Positions 12,040-25,213 are shown, numbered from the stretch's first letter. The stretch is 64,000 nucleotides of DNA from Phaeotremella fagi (GCA_001599715.1 BCHU01000014.1:744001-808000); one strand, 5' to 3'. The notes: generated from the sequence alone by a model not told the origin. Translations and numbers: made by a program.

Positions 12040-12656
12040 CTAAACTTTCTCCTTGTTCTCCTCAACACCACTCATCTCCATCTTCTTGACCACCTCCTCA
12101 ACACCTCTCTGCTTATTATCAACACCCAATCCAGCGGCTTGACGTGATTCCTCAACTGTATACGCTGGGTCTCGAAGTTCCTTTAATCGTCGTCTGCCAT
12201 GAACGTCAGTTGGCGTTGTTATAAATGAGAATGAATTTTTTTTGACTCACTTGTGGACCTTGGATTTACCGTGCGCTATTAATGCGACGTTGGTTTCGTA
12301 GTATCTGAGAGAGTTTAGTTATATTTCTCATGAACACGATAAATTGGATAAGATTCACTTTGCACATTCGACACAATACTAGAAAAGCGAATCATCAGTT
12401 GCATTCCCCATGTAGAAATTAATCATGAGCACCACTCACATGCTGACCCAATCCAGGTTTATCCTCGTCAATAGGTTGATTCTCCAGTTTCCCTCTGTTC
12501 TGCGGTAAAAGATCCTTCTGAATCAAATCAAGATCTTTAGTCCTAACTCTGGTTCTAGCTGCTCTATGCACATCTCTTCTTGCGTTGTGTGTTCTAGAGG
12601 TTTATTAGTACGTGTCTATCTGTGTTTACTTACCTGCTTCTTCTTACTCTTCCCAT
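12040..12656 (-). CDS. BUD20: Bud20/ZNF593-type C2H2 zinc finger, 60S subunit biogenesis factor
   Basis: Five small exons: 12656-12634, 12593-12440, 12378-12359 (20 nt), 12304-12251 and 12193-12040. The joined protein starts MGRVRRSRTHNARRDVHRAA. It contains one C2H2 finger of the JAZ type: YCVECAKYY, then HGKSKVHKRRLKEL, followed by DPAYTVEESRQAAGLG. This is the layout of yeast Bud20 and human ZNF593, shuttling factors that accompany pre-60S ribosomal subunits out of the nucleus. The finger is spread over three exons, and the 20-nt exon carries both zinc-binding cysteines. The basic N-terminus fits nucleolar targeting. Confidence 0.9.
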
Positions 12657-12842
12657 TTTATGTTCTATATTCAAATGATATGGTTTTTAGTGTAGCCGTT
12701 TATGTTTTGACTTTTGAAGCTGAAAATCTTTGAGTGGCAAAATATGTTACGATTGAATTATGACTCATTTAATTTGATAACGAATAGCTATACGGTATAG
12801 TGAATAAGTCTAACCACAACAACACTATAGTATAGCACATAC

Positions 12843-13664
12843 ATGAGCTGGAGAAGAGCAGGTCATCAACTCACAGGAGCCCCCTCCTCCTCCTCGAGCA
12901 TCACACCAAAACCAAATCCAGCTTTCAGAAACACCTCGCACGGAACCGCTTTCCAAAGAGAACAAGCCAACAGGGTCGTTTACGGTGGTCATTCCAAAAC
13001 CGAAACTGTGGTTCAAGGTAAAACCGAATGGGATATCTTGAAGGAGAATCATCGGTATGTCAGTCATGGTGAGAAGATACTGAAATGGTTTATTTTAGGT
13101 TTATAAGGGATGACGAAGAAGCTGAAGATGTAAGTTGGGAAGAAAGACTTGCTCGAGCATACGAATCGAAATTGTTCAAAGAGTTTGCATTGGTACGTCC
13201 CCTTTTCTCACTTCTCTCAGCAGCGAATACTGAAGAACAGCAAATTAAAGATTGATTTGAAACACTATAAATCCAAGAAACTGGCTTTACGCTGGCGAAC
13301 AGCGGAAGAAGTCATCAACGGAATCGGTGAAGATACCTGTGGTTCCTTACGTTGTAAACACCACAACGATCAACAAACTTCCCTCAGTTCTTATGAATTA
13401 CCGTTCGTGTATATGGAAGATGGGAGGAGGAAAGAGGCGCTGGTTAAAGTTAGATTATGTCGACGATGTTCTGGGAAATTGGTTTGGAAACCGGATGATG
13501 GGGTTGAATCGAAATCGAAATCGATATCTCGGAATGAGGATGGACGACGTGGGAGAGAAAAAGATTTTGAGGTTGGAGATAGGAGGAAGGAGGATTCTCG
13601 GATTAGAGATAGATCTTCATCTCCTGCTCGTCGGAGACGTAGGGATAAATCAAGATCTCCATAA
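12843..13664 (+). CDS. FRA10AC1-family protein
   Basis: Three exons: 12843-13054, 13099-13192 and 13251-13664. The core reads ALIDLKHYKSKKLALRW, then RTAEEVINGIGEDTCGS, LRCKHH, ELPFVYMEDG and ALVKVRLCRRC. This matches the Fra10Ac1 domain, whose four cysteines (TCGSLRC and LCRRC) are conserved. The human protein is nuclear and is associated with the spliceosome. The C-terminal 70 residues are Arg/Ser/Asp-rich (SSSPARRRRRDKSRSP), like RS domains of splicing proteins. The gene is divergent from BUD20 with only 186 bp between start codons. Confidence 0.88.
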
Positions 13665-14045
13665 GATGGTGCATGGATATCAAAGAGATTAGAGATCACC
13701 TTCCATTGGTTAACCCGTTGATATCCTTCAGTTGACGTTGTTCTGGGACAGACGGAGAGGAGGTTCCTATTCCAAAACTTCTCTCAAGGTCATCTATCGA
13801 CCACGTCATCGATCTATCTTCGGTTTCACTACATCATCTGCAAGCTTGACCGCACCTTCCACTGTATAGCTGGACTTTCGATGTACAAGTACTGCAATAC
13901 AGGAGTACTCAGTTCTCATCTGTAAATCTATATCGAATACATTGTAGCATGGTAATTTCGTATCATAATGTATCAGTGAAATGAGTACACAATAAGACGT
14001 CATCTGGGTACTGTACTATATCGATTGATGAAAGTACAATCAAAT
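13665..14045. other. Convergent intergenic region
   Basis: 3' regions of the FRA10AC1 gene and the Rec114-like candidate. Nothing recognised. Confidence 0.4.
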
Positions 14046-16163
14046 CTACAAATCATCAACCTCATCAATATAACCCTCAGCATCATGGACATATCCATCA
14101 ATATCATCGAAATCATCATCCATCGTCAAATCATCATATGAATCTTGATGATGATAACCATGACCATCACCCGAACTTTGACTGTACATGGTTAGATCAT
14201 TTTCATACCCTTCTTCCATATGTTCATGTTTGACAGTCGAATATTCAATGTTCATGGAGGAGTTGGACGTGGGGATGGAATCGTTTTGATAAGAATACGA
14301 GACTGGTTCTGATCTTGGAGTCGAACTCGAAATTGAGGTTGAACGGGGATTCATTTCTACACCGGCTTTAGTGAGAATCCTCGCCATTTGCTTGCACTAC
14401 GACCAGAGGTCAGCATTGAGATCCATGTACCGTAACAACCTCGAATAAGCTCACGAAAGCCGTAACACCTTCTTCTAATAAACAATCCATTAACAATTTT
14501 ACCATTTCATCTCTAGGCATCTCATGCAGATTCCAAGTCCTACCAGATTCTTGAATATTGAAAGTATATCGAGGTCTTTCGAAATCTTGATCAACATCTA
14601 TATCTATGTCGTCTTGATAGTGTTCTTCGTGGTATGAACGTGTTGGAGAATACGGACTAGTTCTTTCGTGCCGGGAATGTCTTCTGAAATCTTGATTCGG
14701 TTGATGGAATCGGGTTTCTTGAGGTTGATAAGGGAATTCTCGGCTTTGAGGATGGTATGATTGGGGATGATGACATTGGGGATGGTAACATGGTGGATGG
14801 TGACATTGTGCATGGCGACATTGGGGTTGATATGACTGTGGATCTGAACAGCTAGATCTTGATGAGTGTCGATATCTTGCTGCTTGCGATTGAGAACACA
14901 TATTTTCGATAGAATCAGTAAAGCTGGGTAATGCCGGTGGAGGACTTGATGATCGTATATTCCCCGCTTGAGCCATAAGTTCCAGCGAAGAATGATTTTC
15001 AAACAGATTATGGTATCCGACATCTCTTGAAACGTATTTCGATGTGTATTGTTGACTATGCCCCTTTTCTTTTACTGTGACATCTTGAGACGGGTTGAAA
15101 TATTGAGGACCTGACGTATTGATGGTCCTTAACTGAGAGGACGGGGGATGATCAGCGTTTGACGTGCGTGGAACATCTTCCTTCATTCTCGTCAACAAAT
15201 CCATCTCGGCTGGTGAATAGTCACGTTGAGAGATAGCAGCACGAACAGATGAGGTCTGGAGGATTTTCATTGGGGAGGGGGGGATGTAAGAATCGGATGT
15301 TGAGTGAATACCATTGTATTTGTTTTCTTTTCGTAAAGCCTCCGGCACATTAGGTTGATCTTGAGGTTTAGGGAAAGCACCGTGCTGATCGGACAATTTG
15401 GAGATCTGTGTAGGGGTGATGGGAGGATTGCAAATGACGGCCTGAGATTGGTCGTAAGTGAGTTTCTTGGTCAAGGAAGGCTCTTCAATCGTAGGCCGTA
15501 ACCTCTTGGGATTACAGACTTCATTCTGATTAGTTCGTTTCCTAGGGGATTGCGAAGATCCAGTCTCTGGAGGAGATTGTTTAATAGGACTTCGAGTGTT
15601 GTTGTCGTCTTGAATTTCTGGTTGAAGTACGAAAAAGGGTTCACAAATTTTGATGATTGCTTCAAGTGTATCAGTTGATACTTGAGTGATTTGGAATCTT
15701 ATCGCCATCTAAATCAAGTGATCAGCGTTTGGAGAGGCGATGACTCACTGTGACGTCGTCGTCTTTAGGGAAACGAAACAACAAACCACGACTCGATTTC
15801 TCTCCACGAAAGATCCTATAATGATCTCTAATCGTTGAAGGTCGAAATTTGAGGTATTGGAATTCATGTTGAAACTGTTCAAATGATCAGTGGTGAGAGG
15901 TGAACCTAGTAAGTTTAGAGATGGGACGACGTACAGCTTTTTCTTTATCTTTTGAGAAAGATATGATAAGTGATGTTGAGGTTTTGATCAGATCTACCTC
16001 CAGATCCTTGACTCTTTGGAATTTTGGTTTCTTTAGTGATGTAGCTTGGAGGAGGGGTTCTGTGATTCGAAATGCAGGGATAGGAACTGTTGGGCGGGGA
16101 TGGGGATGGTGAGATTGGCGTACTTGACAGCTTTGTATATGACTTACATGTATCTACTGTCAT
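14046..16163 (-). CDS. Hypothetical protein, possible Rec114-like meiotic DSB factor
   Basis: Five exons keep one frame: 16163-16148, 16086-15935, 15874-15749, 15708-14455 and 14396-14046, giving about 632 residues. The first 110 residues look like a PH-type fold: LIISFSKDKEKA, YLKFRPSTIRDHYRIF, GLLFRFPKDDDVT, then AIRFQITQV, closing with a helix TDTLEAIIKICEPFF. This arrangement resembles the N-terminal domain of Rec114, a partner of Spo11 in meiotic break formation. A long disordered middle follows, then a helix DEMVKLLMDCLLEE continuing VTAFCKQMARIL, and an acidic tail. Residues near 300-330 carry His-Pro-Gln/Cys repeats (CHHPPCYHPQCHHPQ). The Rec114 idea is an inference from layout only. 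Confidence 0.5.
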
Positions 16164-16372
16164 TGCGGTTAGTGATTTCTCTTGATGCTTGTGGTTAAAG
16201 TTGAAGTTGGAGTTGAAGTTGGAAATGAATCGAGTTCAGATGGTGTTGGTGGGTGGACTTGATTTGTGGAGGAGGTGTTTGATGATTACGTAATCAACAG
16301 AACGCGTTTCAGCATCAGCATAGGGATTCAACAACAACTTCTTCTTCTTGTTCATTTTCAACACCATCCCCA

Positions 16373-17875
16373 ATGTCTTCAAAGTATAAAGGTCTACCTG
16401 ATATAGTGAGTAGTGCATTGTGCAACATTCAAACCCCGACTAACATTCACTCCCCCCCTCAGGACACAGCTCAAGATGTATTCGAAACTCCAGATGAACC
16501 AGAATCATCAACCAAACCCGTAGGTTCTGGACCCAAAATCTCAAGCAAGAACTCATCAAATCCCAAATAGCAAGACGACAATATACTCGATGATGATCAA
16601 CCCAAAAAATTTATATCTGAGAACATAGATGATACCTCATTACCTGATCGCAGGAAAGTGGAGAAAGTGTTTAAAGGGAGTAAGTTGATCATTTATAACC
16701 ACCATCGTTGAATTGGCCTAACAAAGATGAACCAGAACCGTCGAATTATAAATTTAGACCAAAGCTACCATCTCTGTATCACGATACCTCAGATTCAGAT
16801 TCAGAACTATCGATACCCAAAGAATCGGCAGCAACCAGATTACGAAGAATCAAAGCTGAATTAGCTGAAGTCGAGAAAGAAATGGCTAATTCGACTGATG
16901 GAACCGTACCCGTCCCCATTCCCGAACCTGAACTTGAAATTGAAACTGGAAATGGAAAAAGGAAATCAGTGTTACCACCGAGAAAACCTTTTGATTTGGT
17001 TAATGAACTTTCGAATTTGAAAACTCGATTAGACGCTTTTGATGGGGGTTCAGAGGGAGGCAATAAGAATGGGGATTTGATCAGGAGACGATTGGAGGGG
17101 TTGACTGTTGGGAGTGGGAGCGGAACGACGGAGTCCAAAGTTGAAAACGGATTGGAAATCTCGACGACGGGATTGGGTGGACCTAAATTATCAGAATTAG
17201 ATAAACGTCTGGCGTTACTTGAAGATCTAGTCGGACCTTCTGGTGAAGGTTTAGATCAAGTGAGTTGACCGTCGACCATACCAAGAAAACATAACTCACA
17301 TCACCCAGAACTCCCCCTCACCACTCCTTCCAACCATCACCAAACTTGATAATCTTTTATCCCTACTCACCCAACCACGCCATCTCGACGCCATCTCCCG
17401 CAGAGTCAAATTATTATTAGTAGATCTAGACCGTGCCAACGCAGCTTCAAAAAGATCAAATCCTCTACCAGGATTCACTTCGACTTTCCCAACCCCCCAA
17501 ATCGGCTCTGCCATCGAGAACAAATCGTTACCCAATCAATCTACATTAACTCCAAATGAATATACCAGTTTAACGAATTTATTCAATTTATTACCTAGAC
17601 TCGATCCGCTGCTACCAATCTTACCACCTTTATTGGCTCGATTGAAATCATTAAGTCAATTGCATCAACAAGCTCATTCTATTGCTGAGGGTTTGAAAAA
17701 ATTGAACAACGACGATAAGAGTTATAAAAATGATATTGGAGATTTAACAAAGGTTGTGGAGAATGTTAGAAATGGTTTAGAATATTCTGTAGGGGGAATT
17801 CAGAAGAATTGGGATGGGTTGGAAGGGAGGATCAAGAATATCGAGAGGAGATTGGAAGATTTGGCAACCAAGTGA
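16373..17875 (+). CDS. Dynactin subunit 2 (dynamitin, p50)
   Basis: Five exons: 16373-16405, 16463-16519, 16571-16679, 16727-17259 and 17309-17875. The start MSSKYKGLPDI plus the next exon DTAQDVFETPDEPE is the dynamitin N-terminal motif that inserts into the dynactin shoulder. The rest is mostly coiled coil: AATRLRRIKAELAEVEKEM, then LSELDKRLALLEDLVG, and a C-terminal helix ending RIKNIERRLEDLATK. Dynamitin links the Arp1 filament with p150Glued, so dynein can move nuclei and cargo along microtubules. Intron 2 is 51 nt, a multiple of three, and has an in-frame TAG at its 3' end. The gene is convergent with NDUFAF7, 85 bp away. Confidence 0.88.
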
Positions 17876-17960
17876 AGTGAGAATTCAAATGACATATTCT
17901 GTCTCTCTATACCAGATATAATTGATATCCATTGTTTCATATACCGATGCAAGATATCCA

Positions 17961-19624
17961 TCACACCTTCTCCTCTTTCACATCCTCCTGCAGATCGAAT
18001 GGATAAACTCCCGCGACATCCTGCGGAACAACACCTAGAACCTTATACTGACTCCCCATCCCTGTCGAATCAACCAATCGTTTCGCGGCAGCACCGATAA
18101 CCTGTCTCCGATCGTCCGAAGCGTTCTTCAGTAATCCTTCAAGTCTAGGTCCTAGACCTAACGAAAGTAGGAAATTCGATTGGGGGATGGGACCTAATGG
18201 TTTGGCTTGGGTTGTGTTAGTTCGTTCATCCGTTACATTTTTGGACGAAGGAAAGACATACCTATCCCATCCAACGATTCTTTGAGATACCCGAAATCAA
18301 CGTTTATAGTTAAATCTGCTGTCCCAGGTTCATCGAAAATATCAACTATCTCATGATTCCTAAAAGCCTACAGTACCTATCAATAATTCCAAACTAATCA
18401 AGGTTAAAGAAAAAACACACTCTGAAACTAGATCCATAGATCTGATCACCACCATAATCAACCACCAAACCAGCACCCCCACTTTGTATCAGTTCACCAA
18501 CGTTCCGCATGATCTTCCATGATTCTGATGAGATCTCCACCCGACCCCCTATGGGTAGGGTTTGGAAACGCGCAGAAGTTGTTGGTAGGATTTTGGAGAG
18601 GGTGGTTTCTTCTTTCGAGATTGCGAGGCGGAGTCCGGAGTTGGAGTTGGTTGGGAGTCTTTAGGTTGGGTTAGTGGGGCCTTTTGCGAGGATTTGACTT
18701 ACGTGGAGTCGTATGTTGGATCAGTGTCTACGAAGATTTCTCGAAAACCTTCTTCGGTTTTCTAGTTGACTTGGGTCAGCTAATTTCATGCGAAAGACTT
18801 TGATAGCTGACCTCGAAAAGATTGAATGGCAACGCATCAAAAAACTCATGGGCCACAAGTAAAGTATATTCGTCATCTAAATTTAAGTGAAAAATCCAGT
18901 CATTGGAACCTACTTTTAGGTACGTCAGGAACCCAATCATGCCAAATCAATTCAATCCCAGTATTCTCCACCACCGACGACAGTTTCTTTTGTTGAATTT
19001 CCTGCATTTTCAAGCTGTTATCTATTAAATGTACTTTTGTGATTGATTTGAAAATTGGGAATTTGGATAGAGTCTAAAAATCAACGATTGGGATCAATTT
19101 CAGTTGGTTGAACCGATTGGACCTACACGTAAGATATCCTCCATTAACGTCCCTCGTCCAGGACCTAATTCCACTATCCTAACTTTACTCGGTGAGCCAT
19201 CAGCCATCCACCTAGTCAAGAACCAAATAGCCACCAGCTAAAAGTCACCGATTAACAAAACTGAAAGCCTCATTACTCACCTCCCCGAAAACTTGACTGA
19301 TCTCAGGTGAAGTGATGAAATCACCCTTCTTCCCAAAAACGTCGCCCTGGGTATAATACCCCTCAATCGGATGTGATAAGCAGAACTGCATGTATCTGGA
19401 TAAAGGTATTGGACCTGTTATCTAGGTTTTGTTAGTGGATATGGGAGGGTTGCGCTTACTTTGATCGAATCTCTGATTGTTTTAGCTAGTTTACCTCCTC
19501 GAGGGATTGGATCCGGATCTGACACTGGGGTAGGGGTTGGGACTGATGAAGTTGAATAGCGACATTGCTTTGATACGTTGGCCAATCTTATACTCCTTGC
19601 TAATGGTCTTATTCTTGTTGTCAT
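17961..19624 (-). CDS. NDUFAF7 (MidA) mitochondrial arginine methyltransferase, complex I assembly
   Basis: Nine exons: 19624-19460, 19421-19281, 19237-19127, 19073-18914, 18876-18812, 18761-18703, 18658-18421, 18367-18262 and 18205-17961. The first 30 residues are basic and Ser/Thr rich ([19 protein letters not shown]), a mitochondrial presequence. Family blocks follow: [36 protein letters not shown], the SAM-binding loop [31 protein letters not shown] and [19 protein letters not shown]7 symmetrically dimethylates an arginine of NDUFS2 early in complex I assembly. The donor after exon 5 is GTCAGC, a weak but usable site. Confidence 0.9.
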
Positions 19625-19777
19625 TTCGATATTCAGCTTGATTGAGAATGACAGTAAATTTCAGAAATTTAGAGATTGGAAATCTTCGATGAAACCTCAA
19701 AACCACGTGGGATTTGTTGTTGTCATTCAAATATTTCATCTTCCTCTTCTGTCTCTTTTCAACCATCACCACCCACC

Positions 19778-21753
19778 ATGTTCCGTCCTCTAGGTCTGTT
19801 CTCATCCTCAAAATGTCCAGATCAATCGTGTAATCGACCAACATGTTTCTTTTCTCATGGTTCCACTTCGACTTCGACGTCAACGTCAACTTCAGCTCAA
19901 CCAACAAAACCCAAATCAATACTCAAACCTACCCCGACAGCCAAAAGGAAAGATGTTCCTACGATAGTCAGTGAGGGCTCTAAACGACCCAAGGTAGATG
20001 AAGGAAACTTGAGGAATGCAGCGGGAATACCTGATAGTGGGAATGGTGCTGCAATCAAGGCTGACGTTATACGACCGAAGGTGGGTGAGATTGATGTCGT
20101 TGGTTTCTGACATTCTTAGCCCAAAGTACCAGTTCCGGTTGTTAATATTGCTAAACCACCCAGTCTACCTACCACCATCAAGAACTCTCCACAGGTTTAT
20201 GCTGATCGTCAGAAAGCTTGTGAGTGCTGAGTAATTTGAGAATTTCAATACTGATTATTATCAAGTGCAAACTCTTTTCACGCAATACACAAAACTCGTA
20301 GGTTGTTGATCGTGGACATTGAATCTGATATAGTTCTAGTACCATCTCATTCTTCCTCTATCCCCAGAATTAGCCCACACCTCAACTCTAGCTCAAGAAG
20401 CAGAGATATCAGCAACATCAACCAATCCTCGAACATACAAAACAGCGATCCATCACGCAGCCGTCCAGATTTCTAGAAGACCAATCCCAGATAACATTAA
20501 TCATCATTCGATAGGTACATTACGTGAATCTAGAAAAGCTACGGAAAAATACGAAAAGGAATTAGCTTCACGCTTAAGTAGAAAGAGAGTTGAAGGTTAT
20601 TGTTTACCTGTTGAAGATTTTGAGACCTGGAGATATCCAAATCCGAACGATGAACTCTTATGGAACGAATCTGAAATAGATTCAGAACCTACGATAGAAG
20701 GCCAATCGAAACCATGTTCAAGATGTCGAATCGAATTCGTCATCTCCTCCCAAAACTTATCAGAAAGATTAGGAGAATGTAAATACCATTACGGGAAACC
20801 TCTACCGGAACTTATTGAAGGTAAACGAAAATGGATTTACAGTTGTTGTGGGAAAGAGAGAGGTGAGATTGGTTGTGAAGATGGGGTACATGTGTTCGGT
20901 GATGGGGAGGATGATAGGGTTTTGACTAAGCGGGTGGGATATCGGACTGTTCGACAGGTTATGCAGGAGAATGAGGTTGTGGGGAAGGGTTTGAATGCGC
21001 ATGCTGATATCGTCGCTATGGATTGTGAAATGATTCGTGAGTTGAATTCGATGGTGGTACGTGACGTTTTATGGAGACTGACTTGGTTGTAGATACAACC
21101 GCGGGGTTGTCTTTGGCAAGAGCTACTATAGTCAATGAAAAAGGAGAAATACTACTGGATGAACTAGTACGACAAACTGCTCCTATCCTGTAAGTTGGAG
21201 CTGCTTCCTTCTCGTTGCTAAGTGTTTCGGTATAATTAACGACTGACCCAATCTAGTGATCTAAATACCCGATTCTCAGGTGTTAAAGAAGGTCAACTGG
21301 AAAAAGCGTTGATGGATCTACCAGCTGTGAGAGCAGCTGCTTGTATGTACATTGGTCCAGAGACTATCATCGTTGGACATGGGTAAGTGTATATATGTGA
21401 ATTCGAATACTGATACTAAAGACTCGAAAATGACTTGAGAGCTTTGAGATTATTACACGATAAAATCATCGATACTGCAATCGTAAGTGGGCTATTCTAA
21501 AATGTACTAACAGAATTCAGCTTATACCGCACGATAGAGGACCACCCTATCGAAGAGCTTTACGAGATATGTGAGTCGAAAAGTTCTTAGGGTTTTTCGT
21601 TTAGAGGATAAGAACGCTGATTTACTTCTCAGAGTTAAAGAGAAACTAGGCTATTTCATTCAAGATAGGATTAGTGATTTGGGTCATAGTTCGGCTGAAG
21701 ATGCTGTTGCTGCTCTGGAGGTCCTGAAATGGAAAGTTAGAGAGGATAATTGA
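19778..21753 (+). CDS. REX3: RNA exonuclease 3-type DEDDh exoribonuclease
   Basis: Nine exons: 19778-20080, 20120-20219, 20266-20301, 20368-21036, 21093-21189, 21257-21382, 21422-21482, 21521-21570 and 21633-21753. The N-terminus has a CCCH-like cluster CPDQSCNRPTCFFSH, as in Rex3/Rexo1 proteins. The exonuclease domain shows Exo I MDCEMI, Exo II in GHGLENDLRALRLL and Exo III GHSSAEDAVAALEVL, giving the DEDDh set. Yeast Rex3 trims 3' ends of RNase MRP RNA and other small RNAs. Exon 3 (36 nt) and its donor G|GTTGTT are inferred because they restore the frame RQKALQTLFTQYTKLVELA, so that junction is less certain. The gene is divergent from NDUFAF7, 153 bp apart. Confidence 0.85.
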
Positions 21754-22265
21754 GGTTGCAGTTGCAGTCTGTGACGAAGGTTTTTTTTTTCGAGGAAGAA
21801 TCTCGATTTCATGTTAAGTAAGAACGAATGTAGTATGATCGTTGTATGAGTTTGATTCATCTGTAGCTTTATCATTGGTGTGATGTAGACTGTTTTTATA
21901 CATGGGATAAATGAATGAAATGCGAGTTTTCTAAGTGGTAGACTTCATAGAACAATGAATTTCCCTAAGGCAATGAATGATAGGGGATTCGTATTCGACT
22001 TAGCAGACTTTTTTTGGATTTCCGACTTAGCATCACTGTGGGAGGTACTGTCACTTTGCCAAGTAGCTTACCTGCTCCTGTTACTTAATTTTTAGATGCA
22101 TTCGTAAGGTATTGAGTATCTCTTCTGGTTGTCTTTTACCACCAAAGTGCCACCACAACTCTACAGTGTAAAATTTGATCCCGTCTTCCTTATTCAAAGA
22201 ATCATAGTCAGATTCAGATTCAGATTCAATTCTTACATTTCACCTTCTTACATTCATCCTCAAAA
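21754..22265. other. Intergenic region between REX3 and RBM25
   Basis: A T9 run lies near 21781. Probable UTRs and promoter; no gene recognised. Confidence 0.4.
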
Positions 22266-24812
22266 ATGTACAACGGTCAACGTAAGTAATCCACACCAAA
22301 AACGAATCCCACTCACCTCTCTCACTCTAACAAAACAGCCCCATACAGACCACCAGGTATGCCCCCCTTCCCCCCGAACGCAAACTTCAATCCGAACCAA
22401 CCACCCCCCTCGTTCCCCCCCTTCCGTCCACCTCAAGGATTCATCCCCCCACCCTTCCCACCCCCAAATCTCAATGGCGCACCACCACCAACTATGACAA
22501 TGGGTTATCGACCTCCACCTAATCTCATGAATGCCCCTCGACCGGCTCATCCAGGGTTGGGTTTACCTTCGAATCCTAATTCTCCTCATTTCGGTGGTCC
22601 AGGTGGTGGTTCACCAGCTTTCGTGAAAGAAGTTAAAACTACTTCGATCTTTGTTGGTGGGATCGCTCCTGGGATTTCTGATGAGGTTCTAAGAGATTTA
22701 CTGAATGTACGTTTTCTATTTAACTACTAGGAGGGGGGAGATACTGATGGAAGGATTAGGCTTGTGGTCCATTACATGAACTCAAAAGAGTCGTTGGTGC
22801 AGCTGGTAAACCCCAGGCATTCGGTTTCGCATCGTTCGAAAGTCCAGAGGTGGTTTTGAGAACTATCAGATGTTTGAATGGTGTTGAATTACCGGATCTT
22901 TCGCCTGAAGGGAAAAGAGATAGGAAAGCTCCTAAACCACTCGTCGTTAAGGCTGATCAGAAGACCACTGAGTTTTTAGAAGAGTTTGAATCGACTTTGG
23001 GTAGATCGGATGTAAGTGTTTCTCATCATCTTCGATACCGTACTGATGCTTCTTAGAGTGACGAGGTAGCTGATGCAGCTTGTCGAAAATCTATCGCTCA
23101 TATCGTGGCTCTGCTTACTGACCCCAACGCATCTGCTCCAGATGCAATCAAAAGAGCTGGCGGTAAATCACCAATCGAAGTGATAGTTCCAGCACATCTA
23201 CAAGATCTGAAAGAAGGTGATTTGCCTGAAGATCAACGTGTTGTGGTTTTAGATCAGATTGCGATATTCAGAGAAAACGCTGCTAGACGTGAAAGGGAGA
23301 AGAAGAAACTGGAACAAGAAAAGGAAATCGCTAATGTCATGAAAGGGAATCCAGCCGGACCTTCTGGCTATGGTTATCATAACAGACAGAATTTAGCTCG
23401 TTCAGGCTCGGATAAACATCAGAATCAACAGAAGGGAATTCAAAATTCACCTAATGGTCCGGGACCTAGTAATGGTTTCAATCAGAGTCCACATCGACAA
23501 CGTCAGGACTCTATTTCAGGCTCAAGGGATCCACAGGGCTATAACGAGCCTGTCAATTTCGTCAAGGCTTCGGCTGCTGAGGCTAAAGGAGAAAGTGAAA
23601 GGACTGACGAGGAGGAGGAGGAGTTACGAAGGATTAGAAGAAATCGTGAGAGGGATGGTGTTTTGCGTGATGTGAGTTAGAAACAGGTTTGACGGTTTAT
23701 ACTAATATTAATAGAGAGAATACCGTGTTGAGAATCGAGAACGACAACGGATCGATGCTTATAATAGAGAGATTAATGCTAAGAAGGCACAGGTTGAGAA
23801 TGAAGAAAGGACTTATCGTCACCAAGTTGAGATGTATGAGGATTGGGATGATGATGAGAAGATGGATAGGGGACGGGAGTTGTTCTACTCTGATCGGTGA
23901 GTGGGTGTAGAGAAGAATAAGAGTCACGGCTAACACTATGTCACAGAGCGAGATGGCGCTCTCAACGTCAATCTGCACGAACTAGGGAATATCAAGACGA
24001 CGTGAGAGATAGACAACTAGAGGAAGATGAGATTCGTCAACTTGAAATAGAATCTGAAGAATTCCTTCAAAGACAAATGAAAGAGCTAGCTGAACTAGAA
24101 GAAGCTCAAAAGAAACGAGGTTTATTAACAGACGACGCTTTACCCATCAAACTCGAGATCGCACCAACGAAAACAGAGATCAAAGAGGAAAAGAAGATCG
24201 ATATCAAACCCAAACCGGGTGTGGCTTTCGGTGGTGACGACGATGATGAGGAGGAGAACAAGAAGAAGAAAAGAACTTTGGTTAAATTGGATTACGATGC
24301 TGATGAGGGTTTGAATGAGGCTGAGAGAACCGCTAAAAGGAATGTGAGACTGTTGGAGATCAAAAGGAATGTTCCACAGAGTAAAAAAGAACTTTGGGGT
24401 TATTCCATTGAATGGGCGGCTTTCTCAGAGGTAAGTGGATTGGATTTGGACATCAGTACAAGTACATTGCTGACTGGCGATTCGCCTCACAGAAACTTAT
24501 CAAAAATAAAATCCAACCTTTTGTATCCAGCAAAATCGAAGAATTCCTCGGTGACGTTGATGAAGATTTGGTAGATTTCGTATTGGAGAATATCAGGGAT
24601 AAAAAGGGACCTGACGATTTAGTCGATGGTCTAGAACCTGTAAGTCACTGTTCAACTCGTTTCTTGTATGTTGGATTAAAGCATGAATCTGATACACTCA
24701 TCAGGTCCTCGCTGAAGAAGCTACACCGATGGTCATTCAATTATGGCGTTTAATGGCTTTCGAATCTTCAGCTTATATCTCTGGATTGGATACGGGTGAT
24801 ACTACTTTATAA
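22266..24812 (+). CDS. RBM25-type splicing factor (RRM plus PWI)
   Basis: Eight exons: 22266-22281, 22339-22706, 22760-23011, 23057-23671, 23715-23896, 23947-24430, 24493-24639 and 24705-24812. The protein begins MYNGQPPYRPPG with a Pro-rich region. Next is an RRM with RNP2 SIFVGGIAPG and RNP1-like KPQAFGFASFE, then a long Arg/Glu/Asp-rich helix. The C-terminal PWI domain spans KLIKNKIQPFVSSKIEEFLG and ELWGYSIEWAAF to LWRLMAFESSAYISGL. This is the RBM25/Snu71 layout, a U1 snRNP-associated factor that helps 5' splice site choice. Every junction keeps the frame. Confidence 0.92.
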
Positions 24813-25213
24813 AAAAGGGTATGTTTTAATTTTTGAATGCATCACTATATCTATATGATTACTTTTGTATGGGTAGCTACGGTTTGTTCTATCTGAAGAA
24901 GTGGTTTTGTTTTGAGCGATGATAGGGGTACTCTTAGGTGGGTATTGTATTTGGTTTGGTTTGTTTGATTACACTTTTTGCTCCTCTTTTGTTTAGCGAA
25001 CAGAATTTTCATTTTAGCATGGACGAGTGATCATGTTCCCCCGATTATTTTGTGAGTGATAGATCGCACTAGAGCCTGTAACGTTCAACCTTGTGAGACA
25101 TATCTCGATTACTGATTATGATAACAAATACAAATCTGATTTCTGATTTTCGCGAACAAAATCCAAAGAACTGATTGCTTTTACCTGTACTCAGTGAATA
25201 TGCATTTCAATAT
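24813..25213. other. Convergent intergenic region
   Basis: 3' ends of the RBM25 and PIG-L genes. No feature recognised. Confidence 0.4.
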
